64,000 nt of DNA from Bog-473 sp963725895 (GCA_963725895.1 CAVSAJ010000001.1:2542001-2606000), one strand, 5' to 3'; shown: positions 47,535-56,181, numbered from the stretch's first letter. The notes: generated by a model from the sequence alone, not told the origin. Program-made: numbers and translations.

Positions 47535-49979
47535 ATGGCTACGGGACTCGTGAGGTACTTTCGGACGCTTCTGGCTGGATCACTGGTTTTGGCGGGGGCG
47601 GTGGTCGTCTCGGTGGTCGCTGGATCGCTGCCGGCGAGACCGGCTGCTGGCACCACCCCGTCGGCCTGGACCGCCTACGTCGTGAGCTACAACGACGACG
47701 CGGTCATTCCGGTCAACACGGCGACCGACGCGGTCGGCAGTCCGATCGCCGTCGGAAGCGGTCCGTCGGCCATCGCCATCACACCGAGTGCAACGACCGC
47801 CTACGTCACCGACGAGGGCACGACGAATACTGCTCCGGGTTTTGTGACCCCCATCGACCTCTTGACGAACACGCCGGGAACGCCCATACCCGTGGGGTCC
47901 GGGCCCGACGCCATCGCCATCACCCCGAACGGCCTCACCGCCTACGTCGGCAACTACAACGACGACACCGTCACACCCATCAATCTGGCGACCAACACGG
48001 CCGGCACACCCATCCCGGTGGGCGCGGCGCCCACCGCCATCGCCATCAGCCCCGACGGCTCCACTGCCTACGTCACCCAGGGCTTTGCCGACGACGACAT
48101 CCCGATCGACACCGCCACCAACAAGGCAGGCCCGAGCATCCTCAATACCTCCAACGGCTTCGCCTCGGCCATCACGCCCGACGGCTCCACCCTCTACACC
48201 CCTAACTTCACCGGCAACGGTGTGGCCACGCTGGACACGGCGACCGATGCCAGAGGCAGCATTGCCGCGCTCGACGATCCCGAGGGAATCGCCATCACCC
48301 CCGACGGCTCCACCGCCTACGTCGCCTACGCAAACACCTTCGGCACCAGCGGCCACCAAGGGAGCCTCCTCCCCATCGACACCGCCACCGACAGCTCCGG
48401 GACACCGATCGCCCTGGGCACCAGTGCGGCCGAAGGCGTCGCCATCACCCCCGACGGGTCCACTGCCTTCGTGACCGACCAACTGAGCGGCACCGTCACC
48501 CCGGTGGACCTGGCATCGGGCACCGCCGGCACCCCGATCTCGCTCGGGACCAGCGGGACCAATCCGGTGGCCATCGCCATCACGCCCGACCAGGCGCCCG
48601 TCGCCCATCTCACCGTCACCCTGGCGCCCAACGGTTCCCCCTCAACCTTCGACGCTTCGGCATCGACCGTGGCCTACGGGACCATCGCCTCGTACGACTG
48701 GAATTTCGGTGACGGCACCACCGCAGACCACGACGACGCCGGTCACCACCCACACCTACACCGGAGGGAGCTACACGGCGTCGGTCACCGAGACCAGCTC
48801 GGCCGGGACGTCGACCTCGCAGGTCTTCACCGGTCAGACAGTGAGTCAGAACGGGGGGCCCCAGGCCACGGCCACGGCCCTCGGGTCCCTGGCCGGCGGC
48901 GGTCCGATCGTTGCGGGCGTGAGCCCGGACATCGGGTCCACGGGCGGGCCCACCGTGGTGACCATCACCGGATCGGGCTTCACGGGAGAGACCGGGGTCG
49001 ACGTCGGAGGTCAGGCCGCGACGGACGTCGTCTTCAACAGCGACAGCTCGCTCAGCGCCACCTTGCCGGCGCAGTCGGCCGGGGTCGACGACATCATCGT
49101 CACGACGCCGATCGGATCGAGTGCGACGACGCCGGCGGACCAGTTCACCTACTACGGCGATCCGTGCCTCCGGTGAGCGTGACCTGCCAAACGAGCGACT
49201 GCCCAATCCCTGTCGTCCAATTTGGTGACACCCAGGGCGATTCGACCACGGTGTCATCGACGGTGAGCTCGGACTGCAACGTGTGTAACTACATGTCGTC
49301 GGAGTCCGAGGGGCTGCCTCCCCCCTGCACCGACGCCACGGGCTGCTGTCCCGACGGGATGGGCTACCAGCAGGCAGAGATCTCGGTGGGCGAGTACGAC
49401 AACCAGGATGTGTCGCCGATTGACGTCTTGACCGAACAAATCGTCCAGGGGCAAGCCGCGTACGCCGAAGGCGTCCCCTATCCGCCTCCTCCGGTACCCC
49501 AGACGACGGTGTGCGCGGAAGCTCAGGCGCTCTCGAGCGGGTCGTCAATTCGCGCGCCGGGAAACGGTGCCAACGCATCTCCCGCGAAGAAGAAGTTCGG
49601 CCAGGACCTCTTGCTCACCAAGTGTGCCAAGCCAGCGGTGGCCCCCTGCGTGAAGAAGGTGGCCGTGAGCGGCCGAGATGTGGTGACGACGGTGATCGTG
49701 CCGGTGAACGAGTCCGTGACCTTGACGGTCGGGCCACAGGAGGAGACGTTCAAGAAGGTCTCGCCCGACAGCGGTGCTGCCGGATCGAACGTGACCATCA
49801 AGGGAACCAATCTCACCGAGGTGAACGCGGTCACCATCGGCGGCGTCGAAGCTTCCATCGTGTCGGAGACGGCCAAGAAGCTGGTCGTGACGGTTCCTCC
49901 GGGCGCGAGCACTGGAACTATCACTCTCATCGGCTGGTCGGGAGATGTCACGTCTTCCTCGGCATTCACGGTGACCTGA
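47535..49979 (+). CDS. Secreted YVTN beta-propeller, PKD and IPT/TIG protein, frameshifted
   Basis: ATG 47535 follows GGAGG. A signal peptide (LLAGSLVLAGAVVVSVVAG) precedes seven YVTN-like propeller repeats of about 43 residues, for example AIAITPNGLTAYVGNYNDD. A PKD domain starts near ASTVAYGTIASYDWNFGDGT; the frame breaks near 48716-48735 (one extra base) and resumes with TTTTPVTTHTYTGGSYTASV and an IPT/TIG domain (GPTVVTITGSGFTGETGV). A second break near 49160-49170 returns to the first frame, with a Cys-rich segment (CNVCNYMSSESEGLPPPC) and a final IPT/TIG domain ending at 49979. It is likely a surface adhesin or polymer-binding protein. Confidence 0.7.
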   Translation: MATGLVRYFRTLLAGSLVLAGAVVVSVVAGSLPARPAAGTTPSAWTAYVVSYNDDAVIPVNTATDAVGSPIAVGSGPSAIAITPSATTAYVTDEGTTNTAPGFVTPIDLLTNTPGTPIPVGSGPDAIAITPNGLTAYVGNYNDDTVTPINLATNTAGTPIPVGAAPTAIAISPDGSTAYVTQGFADDDIPIDTATNKAGPSILNTSNGFASAITPDGSTLYTPNFTGNGVATLDTATDARGSIAALDDPEGIAITPDGSTAYVAYANTFGTSGHQGSLLPIDTATDSSGTPIALGTSAAEGVAITPDGSTAFVTDQLSGTVTPVDLASGTAGTPISLGTSGTNPVAIAITPDQAPVAHLTVTLAPNGSPSTFDASASTVAYGTIASYDWNFGDGTTADHDDAGHHPHLHRRELHGVGHRDQLGRDVDLAGLHRSDSESERGAPGHGHGPRVPGRRRSDRCGREPGHRVHGRAHRGDHHRIGLHGRDRGRRRRSGRDGRRLQQRQLAQRHLAGAVGRGRRHHRHDADRIECDDAGGPVHLLRRSVPPVSVTCQTSDCPIPVVQFGDTQGDSTTVSSTVSSDCNVCNYMSSESEGLPPPCTDATGCCPDGMGYQQAEISVGEYDNQDVSPIDVLTEQIVQGQAAYAEGVPYPPPPVPQTTVCAEAQALSSGSSIRAPGNGANASPAKKKFGQDLLLTKCAKPAVAPCVKKVAVSGRDVVTTVIVPVNESVTLTVGPQEETFKKVSPDSGAAGSNVTIKGTNLTEVNAVTIGGVEASIVSETAKKLVVTVPPGASTGTITLIGWSGDVTSSSAFTVT

Positions 49980-50126
49980 GCCCTTCGCTGCGACCGCAGG
50001 TGGGAACCCCAACTAGTAGCCGCCAGAAATACCGCAAGCTCTTCGGGACTGCCGGATCTTTTTCCAGGTCCAACACCGCGACAGTCCCTCCAGGATGCTC
50101 AAGGGATCTTTGGCGGCGTCGCCCTG

Positions 50127-51512
50127 CTAGTGACGAGTCAGGCCTTCGATCAACCGCGCATAGTCGACGAGATGGCGGTCGCTCAGAAAATGGGATCGGA
50201 TGCGTGTCCGGGCACGGCGCCCCATGGCTGCCATCTCATCTGGGCTCGCTAGTAGGTCGGTCAACGCTCGGCCGAAAGCGTCCAAGTCGGAGGGTTGGCT
50301 GAGCAATATCCCGGTTCCTGGGGCCACCTGGTCGACGATGCCTCCCACCGCCGAGGCCACGACCGGACGGGATTTCCACATTGCTTCGGCAACCGTGAGA
50401 CCGAACCCCTCCTCGAGGCTCTTCTGCACGACCACGGTTGCTTGACGCTGTATCGCATTGACCATGAGTGCGTTGACCTCAAAGTCGTCCATCGACAAAC
50501 CGACAAGCCGTATGGCGCGTCGTCGGTTTGGCGAGAGGTTCTCCCAGAGCGTCATGCACTCGCCCAGGACTCTGGCGCCCTCGGGATCGTCTGAAACTGC
50601 GCTCACCTCGGGGCCCACGAGGACAAGCCTCAGACCCGGCTGTCCGTCGACCATGGTGGCAAACCCCTGAAGGACTCCTTGCATGTCCTTGAGGTGGTCC
50701 CAGCGCGACACCTGGACGACCAGACGATCATTCCGCGACAGCGGACCGGCGCCACCGAGTACCGACCCCGTCGAAACGCAGGAGTCCCCGTCGTCATCGA
50801 ACAGGCCGACCTCGACCAAGATCCTGTCCACACGGGCATCATTCAACGGCCGATTCTTTGCGGTATATGGGTCGATAGAGGGCGCAATGATGAACACCGC
50901 TGCTCCGTCGAACAGTCGAGGAACAAAGCCGCGGTGTGAGAAGACGTAGGCACGACAGGGAACCAGGTACGGCTCCAGAAAGCTCCAACCCTCCTCTGTG
51001 TATTCATTTGCCCGCTCCGTTCCGATGTGGCATCGCCACACGACCAGAGCCCCGCGCTCCGACAGGGCAGCGGCGAGACCTAGCGTCTGCGGATCATGCA
51101 AGATCACCACATCGCCTTTACTTATTTTGCTCGGAAGTGCGAAGGTGTTCTCCGCCATCACTGCCTCGTAGTGGTCCGCTTCGGGTCGGCCCAATGCGCC
51201 GTCGTCCCCGCGCGTTCCATGAAGCCGATTGTGGAGTCGCTTCGTTGTCTGGAAGAACTTCCGGTCACCCTCGATTACGACCCAGTGCGCGTCGATACCG
51301 CTCCCGATGCAATATCCGACGAGGCTGTGCAACATCTCTGCGACACCACCCCCGGAAGACGTGGAGCTGATGTTCCACACCCGAGCTCCATCGAGAGCTA
51401 CCCGTGCCTGAGCGGCGGCGGCGGTGAGCTCGTCAAAACGAACAGCTCCGATCCAACGAGAGAGACGCTGGAGGGAAAGGGCCGTCACCTCAACCTCATG
51501 AGGCTCGGCCAT
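50127..51512 (-). CDS. GT4 glycosyltransferase resembling trehalose synthase TreT
   Basis: The 461-residue protein begins near MAEPHEVEVTALSL and has the TreT-type N-terminal region VWNISSTSSGGGVAEMLHSL followed by WVVIEGDRKFFQTTKRLHN. The GT-B C-terminal domain contains VSRWDHLKDMQGVLQGF, LVGPE, VVVQKSLEEGFGLTVAEAMW and RPVVASAVGGIVDQV, with the nucleotide-binding EGFGLxxxE. TreT makes trehalose from glucose and an NDP-glucose. Here that would give an osmoprotectant, which suits the stress island beside it. Starts at 51530 and 51602 are in frame. The exact acceptor is not proven. Confidence 0.75.
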   Translation of the reverse strand: MAEPHEVEVTALSLQRLSRWIGAVRFDELTAAAAQARVALDGARVWNISSTSSGGGVAEMLHSLVGYCIGSGIDAHWVVIEGDRKFFQTTKRLHNRLHGTRGDDGALGRPEADHYEAVMAENTFALPSKISKGDVVILHDPQTLGLAAALSERGALVVWRCHIGTERANEYTEEGWSFLEPYLVPCRAYVFSHRGFVPRLFDGAAVFIIAPSIDPYTAKNRPLNDARVDRILVEVGLFDDDGDSCVSTGSVLGGAGPLSRNDRLVVQVSRWDHLKDMQGVLQGFATMVDGQPGLRLVLVGPEVSAVSDDPEGARVLGECMTLWENLSPNRRRAIRLVGLSMDDFEVNALMVNAIQRQATVVVQKSLEEGFGLTVAEAMWKSRPVVASAVGGIVDQVAPGTGILLSQPSDLDAFGRALTDLLASPDEMAAMGRRARTRIRSHFLSDRHLVDYARLIEGLTRH

Positions 51513-51694
51513 TCCGACATCATGCCGCATCACGCCCGACCGCCACGGTCCATACGGCTGGAGGGAACCCGCTCGCCCGAAGCTCGGATGGGTCAGGCTC
51601 ACCTGATGCGGTCGGCCTCACCGCCGCAACCGCATCGTGCGATGGTCGTCAGAGAAACGATCTCGCGGGTCTCGTTCAACTCAATTGTCTTGGT

Positions 51695-51726
51695 TGGGGC
51701 CACTCATTTCTGGGTGGGGCCACTCA
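51695..51726. repeat. Two direct TGGGGCCACTCA repeats, possible insertion-sequence end
   Basis: TGGGGCCACTCA occurs at 51695-51706 and again at 51715-51726, exactly 20 bases apart. Multiple short, evenly spaced direct repeats of this kind occur at the ends of IS21-family elements. No transposase gene is near. The second copy overlaps the stop codon of the XRE-PPOX gene, so an element fragment may have supplied that stop. Confidence 0.4.
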
Positions 51727-52416
51727 GGTGTCATCTGGGAGCGTTGCGTGAACGATGACCCGGCCCGTGATCTCGTTCGGTGCAATGGAGATCAGAGCGT
51801 GACGCTGCCCGCCTGCCCATGCCTCGAGATCGAGGGAGGAAAGACGAAGTAGTTCGTCGGGGTCGTCGACCAGGCGAGCTCTTCCGCTCACCAAGACGCT
51901 CCAACCCTCGCTCAGAGCGTCATCGACCCGATCGACCTCAAAACCAACCACGGGCAGTGCCTCGAGAGCAGCCGCCTTCTCCATATCGGTGCTGAGCACG
52001 ATTTGCCCTTCTGAGTACTCGAAGTTCACCGGAACGGCAACGGGGCCCCGCTCCGTGGTGAACACGATTCGCCCGATGCCTCCTACTCCGAGATGGGCCT
52101 CACACTGCTCCCTGGTGAGGATCTCAAGGATCGGATGACGGCCGGCCCGCCCCATCCCGGGTGGGCGGTCGACCTGACCGCCCTGAAGGTCGATGACTGT
52201 CGTGCCCAGGGCCAGCGCGAGAAGATTCAGTGCGCCGGCGCTCAGGCGAGCACTCGCGTTGTGCTCGAAGTACTCGAGGTATGCCGGATCGATGCCGCAG
52301 CGTTCCGCCAGCTCTTGGACGGTCATGCCAAGCTCCCCACGGCGGTATGCCACCCGCCGAGCCAAGTCGCCGGGTTGCGTCCTGGCAGAACCAGCAGGTT
52401 CAAGACGAGCGGTCAT
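51724..52416 (-). CDS. XRE helix-turn-helix fused to pyridoxamine-5'-phosphate-oxidase-like FMN domain
   Basis: Residues about 15-75 form an XRE-type HTH (DLARRVAYRRGELGMTVQEL, AERCGIDPAYLEYFEHN). Residues 95-230 are a split-barrel flavin domain with ILTREQCEAHLGVGGIGRIV, VAVPVNFEYSEGQIVLSTD and GWSVLVSGRARLVDDPDEL. The gene overlaps the Usp gene upstream as ATGA and is in the DevR-box operon. PPOX proteins of this sort reduce or bind F420 or FMN, or bind heme. The HTH suggests it might regulate in response to flavin state. The Cys-free sequence gives no redox-metal site. Confidence 0.85.
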   Translation of the reverse strand: MTARLEPAGSARTQPGDLARRVAYRRGELGMTVQELAERCGIDPAYLEYFEHNASARLSAGALNLLALALGTTVIDLQGGQVDRPPGMGRAGRHPILEILTREQCEAHLGVGGIGRIVFTTERGPVAVPVNFEYSEGQIVLSTDMEKAAALEALPVVGFEVDRVDDALSEGWSVLVSGRARLVDDPDELLRLSSLDLEAWAGGQRHALISIAPNEITGRVIVHATLPDDT

Positions 52417-52922
52417 GGTGTCGGTCCCCCCGAAACGAGCTCAGAAGTCGTGGTCTCACCCGACATAGTACTGGCGGACTCGCCGCGGTACACGAGCACT
52501 GGACACCGGGCATGGGTCACACAGTGTTCGCTGACTGAATCGAGCAGGAAACCAACCAGCTTCCCGTGACCTCTCGTCGCAATCACGAGCAGTGCCGCTC
52601 CCTTGGAAGCGTCTTCGAGGACGGAGGCTGCATTGCCTTGGACGACTCGACCATCGATATGCAGATCTGGGTGTTCCGCTCTTTTCTGCTGAATCAAGCA
52701 ATCCAGCATCTGTTCTCTATTTATTTCCGGAGTAAAGTCCGGCGCGATCGGAGCCAAGCTCACATTGACATGCCAGTTCCACGCGGCAACAACTTCAACG
52801 TCCGACTTATTCAATGATGCATAGCGAAGAGCCCATTCGAGCCCTTCAAGGGACGCTGGAGAGCCGTCGACACCCACAACGACTCTGTCCGAAGTGGAAG
52901 TGGATTGGGTTTCCCTTGTCAT
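52413..52922 (-). CDS. Universal stress protein, first gene of a DevR-box operon
   Basis: The 169-residue protein begins with DRVVVGVDGSPASLEGLEWA, the Usp nucleotide-binding strand, and has LLVIATRGHGKLVGFLLDSV with VTHARCPVLVYRG at the C-terminus. The usual Gly-x2-Gly-x9-Gly-Ser loop is degenerate here: the first Gly is Ala and the third Gly is Asp (ATRG, LLDS). Its ability to bind ATP is therefore doubtful, in contrast to the Usp proteins at 54416 and 61046. It starts at ATG 52922, 57 bases downstream of a DevR-like box, and is coupled to the XRE-PPOX gene. Confidence 0.9.
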   Translation of the reverse strand: MTRETQSTSTSDRVVVGVDGSPASLEGLEWALRYASLNKSDVEVVAAWNWHVNVSLAPIAPDFTPEINREQMLDCLIQQKRAEHPDLHIDGRVVQGNAASVLEDASKGAALLVIATRGHGKLVGFLLDSVSEHCVTHARCPVLVYRGESASTMSGETTTSELVSGGPTP

Positions 52923-52978
52923 GAGTCCTCCTCGTACCTCACTCCTCTATTTTCTCGAGCTTCTCTGTGCCCCTACTA

Positions 52979-52992
52979 GGGACGAAGGTCCG
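52979..52992. promoter_or_regulatory. DevR-type operator upstream of usp (52413-52922)
   Basis: GGGAC-GAAG-GTCCG at 52979-52992 matches the mycobacterial DosR/DevR pattern of two GGGAC half-sites four bases apart, with one mismatch in the right arm. It lies 57-70 bases upstream of the usp start. A further half-site, GGGAC at 53001, is present but unpaired. Confidence 0.65.
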
Positions 52993-53008
52993 GTGACCTA
53001 GGGACCTA

Positions 53009-54400
53009 TCACCCTTCGAGCTCTTGGAAGACCCTCGAAACGCCGTCGCAAAAGACCGTCACGTCGGGCACCACTTCAGGGTTCGAGAAGACGCCGAGGG
53101 TGAGCTGCCCGTCGTAGGAGAGCGCAGCTACGCCCAGGCCTTGGTTGCCCAGCAGGGGGACGATTGGGAATGCCTCAAGCAGACGGGCCCCCAGCAGGAA
53201 GAGGGGCACCGTCGGCCCCGGGACGTTGGACACGACCAAGTTGAAGAGCGGCTGGTACCGCAACAAGCGCGTGGCTCCCGCCAAGACCCCCTGAGGCGTG
53301 GGATCGAGCAGCCGGAGCGCGACCAGGGGCACATCCTCTCGGTGCTGGTTCTTTTGTCTCTTCGTCGTCGAGGTGATCCTTGCCAACGCGCATCGGGGAT
53401 CGTCCTCGGCAACAGGAAGACCCACGAAGAGAGCGGAGATCCCGTTGCCCATGGCACGCTCCTCGCCGACCTCCAGCCCGACGGGGACCGCGGCCTGGAG
53501 CGTTGAGGCGCAGCCGAGTTCGCCGCGTGCGGACAGCAAGGCGCGCAGGCCGCCTGTTACCGCGGTCAAGACGACGTCGTTAATGGTTGCATCCTGCGCG
53601 TGGGCAACAGCGCGCGCCGCTTCGAGGTCGGCGCGGATCAGGTGCACCGCTCGCTGGTCCCCGATCTGACGGTTGATCGAGGACGGCCGAGTGATGAGAC
53701 CTGTGGGCAGCATGGCCGCCAGCGCTACACCCAGTCGTTGCACCGAACGGGCCCGGCGGACCGGATGGGCGATCGACCACCCAACCCAGGCCGGCACCCG
53801 CCACGCCACCCCGGCCAGGCGGTACAGGTCGTAGAACGTGCGCTCGTCCTCTGTCGGGACCTGGTCGGGCCACCATTGAAAATCCGGGTGAAGGTCGGCG
53901 GGCTCGGGCGTGAGATCCAAGAGGACAGTGGCCAGTTCAGCCGTGGAGATCCCGTCAGCCATGGAGTGGTGGAGCTTCTCGACGATGGCAACCCGATCAT
54001 CGGTGAGCCCGGTGACGAAGACGAGTTCCCACAATGGGCGGAATCGATCCAACGGCCGCGCAAGCAGATCACCGCACAGATGAAGCAGCGTCGCCTCGTT
54101 CCCCGGGGCGGGGAGCCGGCACTCTCGAACGTGGTGACGGATGTCGAACGACTTGTCGTCCTCCCACGTCGGTGGTGCCTGGTGCAACAGTCCGGCGTGC
54201 GCCTTTTGTCGGAGCCGGGGCACGGACTGCAGCCGGTACGAGACGAGCTGTCGGAGGTCGGCAAGGCGAAGCTCCCCCCGTTGGTTCAGCAAGGGGCCTC
54301 CCTCGAAGATCCCGATGGACGCCAGGTGCATCGGCGTCCCCTGATCCTCGAGAAGCAGGAAAGCTGCATCAAGGGCAGTGAGCGAACGGGCAGTCGACAT
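53009..54400 (-). CDS. Wax ester synthase / diacylglycerol acyltransferase
   Basis: The 463-residue protein has the acyltransferase active site HHSMADG (His144-His145, Asp149), and the family motifs SLTALDAAFLLLEDQGTPMH at the N-terminus, DATINDVVLTAVTGGLRALL, AVPVGLE, NLVVSNVPGP and YDGQLTLGVFSN. WS/DGAT enzymes make triacylglycerol or wax esters from acyl-CoA. Mycobacterial tgs1, a DosR-regulon gene, is the functional counterpart in dormancy. The start is ATG 54400, 15 bases after the Usp stop, so it is cotranscribed with that Usp gene and likely under DevR control from 54929-55014. Confidence 0.94.
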   Translation of the reverse strand: MSTARSLTALDAAFLLLEDQGTPMHLASIGIFEGGPLLNQRGELRLADLRQLVSYRLQSVPRLRQKAHAGLLHQAPPTWEDDKSFDIRHHVRECRLPAPGNEATLLHLCGDLLARPLDRFRPLWELVFVTGLTDDRVAIVEKLHHSMADGISTAELATVLLDLTPEPADLHPDFQWWPDQVPTEDERTFYDLYRLAGVAWRVPAWVGWSIAHPVRRARSVQRLGVALAAMLPTGLITRPSSINRQIGDQRAVHLIRADLEAARAVAHAQDATINDVVLTAVTGGLRALLSARGELGCASTLQAAVPVGLEVGEERAMGNGISALFVGLPVAEDDPRCALARITSTTKRQKNQHREDVPLVALRLLDPTPQGVLAGATRLLRYQPLFNLVVSNVPGPTVPLFLLGARLLEAFPIVPLLGNQGLGVAALSYDGQLTLGVFSNPEVVPDVTVFCDGVSRVFQELEG

Positions 54401-54415
54401 GGTCACGGGCCTGCG

Positions 54416-54856
54416 TCAGCGAACAATGGTCGTCGTGCAGGGTGCGTGGTGGAGCACGTACTCGGAGACCGAGCCGAGGAGCCCGCCCGTCGCATGGCCG
54501 CGGCCCCGGGTACCAACGACGAGGCTCGAGGCCCCGTCGCACACCTCGGTGAGGACCTCGCCCGGCAGGCCGCCAAGGACGGTCTCGCCCTTGGTGACCA
54601 CGCTGGGCTCGATAGACCTGGCTTGCTCAACGGACTCGTTCACTATTGTTGTCGCGTCTTCGGGGAGGACTCCGGGCAGAAACCAGGACTCTTCTGAGGG
54701 GATGCTGAAGACGCAGATGATCTGCAAGATGGCACCCGTCCGGGCGGCTTTGTGGGCGGCGTGGTCGAGCGCGCGCCTCGCGTTCTCAGAGCCGTCGACG
54801 CCGACTACCACCCGCAGCTCGCCTAGGTCTCTGGCCACCGGCGGCTCTTTGCTCAT
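54416..54856 (-). CDS. Universal stress protein preceding WS/DGAT
   Basis: The 146-residue protein from ATG 54856 has RVVVGVDGSENARRALDHAA and the intact ATP loop GTRGRGHATGGLLGSVSEYV, followed by LHHAPCTTTIVR. Unlike the Usp at 52413, the Gly-x2-Gly-x9-Gly-Ser pattern is complete, so ATP binding is expected. It is followed by the WS/DGAT gene after 15 bases and shares its upstream region with a divergent alcohol dehydrogenase gene. An alternative start at 54922 would place the first residues over the promoter region and is less likely. Confidence 0.92.
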   Translation of the reverse strand: MSKEPPVARDLGELRVVVGVDGSENARRALDHAAHKAARTGAILQIICVFSIPSEESWFLPGVLPEDATTIVNESVEQARSIEPSVVTKGETVLGGLPGEVLTEVCDGASSLVVGTRGRGHATGGLLGSVSEYVLHHAPCTTTIVR

Positions 54857-54928
54857 GGCCCTATTCCTCCCCACTCGCGGGTATTCGTTCCCTAGGACCA
54901 GGTTCGTCTGATTGCTGATCACCGACTA

Positions 54929-54942
54929 CGGAAGAAGGTCCC
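54929..54942. promoter_or_regulatory. Weak DevR-type box before usp (54416-54856)
   Basis: CGGAA-GAAG-GTCCC has one perfect arm and one poor arm. It is 73-86 bases upstream of the usp start, similar to the spacing of the stronger sites. It is judged weak on sequence alone. Confidence 0.35.
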
Positions 54943-54957
54943 ACCATGAAGAGCCGT

Positions 54958-54971
54958 GGGTCCCTTGTCCG
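54958..54971. promoter_or_regulatory. DevR-type box in the usp / adh divergent region
   Basis: GGGTC-CCTT-GTCCG has one mismatch in each arm relative to GGGAC-N4-GTCCC. It lies between the usp and alcohol dehydrogenase promoters, 102-115 bases upstream of usp and 104-117 bases upstream of adh. Confidence 0.45.
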
Positions 54972-55000
54972 GAGAGCCAGGTGAGACGCGTGCTCGAAAT

Positions 55001-55014
55001 GGGACGTTGGTCCG
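55001..55014. promoter_or_regulatory. DevR-type operator upstream of alcohol dehydrogenase
   Basis: GGGAC-GTTG-GTCCG has a perfect left arm and one mismatch on the right. It is 61-74 bases upstream of the adh start at 55075, matching the distance of the box in front of usp at 52979-52992. It could also serve the divergent usp promoter. Confidence 0.65.
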
Positions 55015-55074
55015 TAGTTGTGGTCGCCGCGGGGGTCGCACCATTGGGGTGAGGGCAAACGTGGAGGTACGACG

Positions 55075-56115
55075 GTGAAAGCACTTGTGTACGAGGGGCC
55101 GGGCCGAAAGAGCTGGACCGAGGTGGCCGATCCTGCGATCGAGCACGACGGCGATGTCATCGTGCAGGTCGAGGCCACGACGATCTGCGGCACGGATCTG
55201 CACATCCTGAAGGGCGACGTGCCGGAAACGACACCCGGGAGGATCCTTGGACACGAGGCCGTCGGCACCATCGTCGAGGTCGGCCCTGGCGTGAAGACGC
55301 GCGAAGTTGGTCAGCGCGTCCTGGTTTCTTGCATCTCGGCTTGTGGGTTCTGTCGCTACTGCCGGGAAGGCCGCTACGGGCAGTGCCTGGGAGGTGGCGG
55401 ATGGATCCTGGGCCACCTGATCGACGGAACCCAGGCGGAGCTCGTGCGCGTGCCCTTCGCCGACACGTCGACCTACCTCGTCCCGGCGGGGGTGCCCGAC
55501 GAGGACGTCTTGATGCTGGCTGACATCCTCCCGACGTCCTACGAGGTGGGTGTGCTCAACGGTCAGGTCCAGCCGGGCGACACCGTGGCCGTGGTCGGCG
55601 CGGGACCAATCGGACTGGCCGCCATCATTGGAGCTCATCTCTTCTCGCCGAGCCAGGTCGTGGCCATCGATCTCGCCGACGCTCGACTGGAAGCCGCCAA
55701 GCGCTTTGGGGCCGACGTGACGATCAACAACGGGTCCGGTGACCCCATCGCCGAGGTGCAGGCCCTGACCGGTGGCCTCGGTGCCGACGTCGCCATCGAG
55801 GCGGTTGGCGTGCCAGAAAGCTTCGAGTTGTGCACTGCTCTCGTTCGGCCGGGCGGCCGCGTCGCCAACATCGGGGTGCACGGGAAGCCGGCGACACTGC
55901 ATCTCGAGTCGCTCTGGATCCGCGATGTGACCCTGACGACGGGACTGGTCGACACGCGCTCGACACCGACCCTGCTTCGGCTCCTGACCACGGGCCAGCT
56001 GGACGGAGGTCAGTTCGTCACCCACCACTTCGAACTCGGCCAGATGCTCGAGGCGTATGACACCTTCGGTCGAGCGTCGGAAACCGGCGCGCTGAAGGTG
56101 GTGATCAGCCGCTAG
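55075..56115 (+). CDS. Zinc-dependent alcohol dehydrogenase (medium-chain)
   Basis: The 346-residue protein starts at GTG 55075 behind GGAGG. Catalytic zinc ligands are Cys38 (TICGTDLH) and His60-Glu61 (ILGHEAVG). The structural zinc site has Cys90, Cys93, Cys96 and Cys104 (ACGFCRYCREG, QC). The Rossmann motif is VAVVGAGPIGLAAI, followed by VVAIDLADARLEAAKRFGAD. It is in the DevR-box region, and under hypoxia it could reduce an aldehyde to recycle NADH, as fermentative ADHs do. A more specific substrate is not visible. Confidence 0.9.
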   Translation: MKALVYEGPGRKSWTEVADPAIEHDGDVIVQVEATTICGTDLHILKGDVPETTPGRILGHEAVGTIVEVGPGVKTREVGQRVLVSCISACGFCRYCREGRYGQCLGGGGWILGHLIDGTQAELVRVPFADTSTYLVPAGVPDEDVLMLADILPTSYEVGVLNGQVQPGDTVAVVGAGPIGLAAIIGAHLFSPSQVVAIDLADARLEAAKRFGADVTINNGSGDPIAEVQALTGGLGADVAIEAVGVPESFELCTALVRPGGRVANIGVHGKPATLHLESLWIRDVTLTTGLVDTRSTPTLLRLLTTGQLDGGQFVTHHFELGQMLEAYDTFGRASETGALKVVISR

Positions 56116-56121
56116 GACATG

Positions 56122-56143
56122 CGCACGGTGATTGCACCGTGCG
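56122..56143. terminator. Bidirectional terminator hairpin between adh and ackA
   Basis: CGCACGGTG at 56122-56130 and CACCGTGCG at 56135-56143 form a perfect nine-base stem with loop ATTG. It sits between the stop codons of the convergent adh and ackA genes and has no U-tract. Confidence 0.7.
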
Positions 56144-56181
56144 ATCCAAGGTCGCCAAGGTGGCGCCGGCCTCCTGATCTC

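Noticed and set aside
50045..50088. GGGACTG at 50045-50051 and CAGTCCC at 50082-50088 as a DevR site.
   Set aside because: The arms are 30 bases apart instead of four, between convergent genes; at most a weak stem.
53001..53014. GGGAC-CTAT-CACCC as another DevR box.
   Set aside because: Only the left arm matches; it overlaps the 3' end of the WS/DGAT gene and adds little beyond the better site at 52979.
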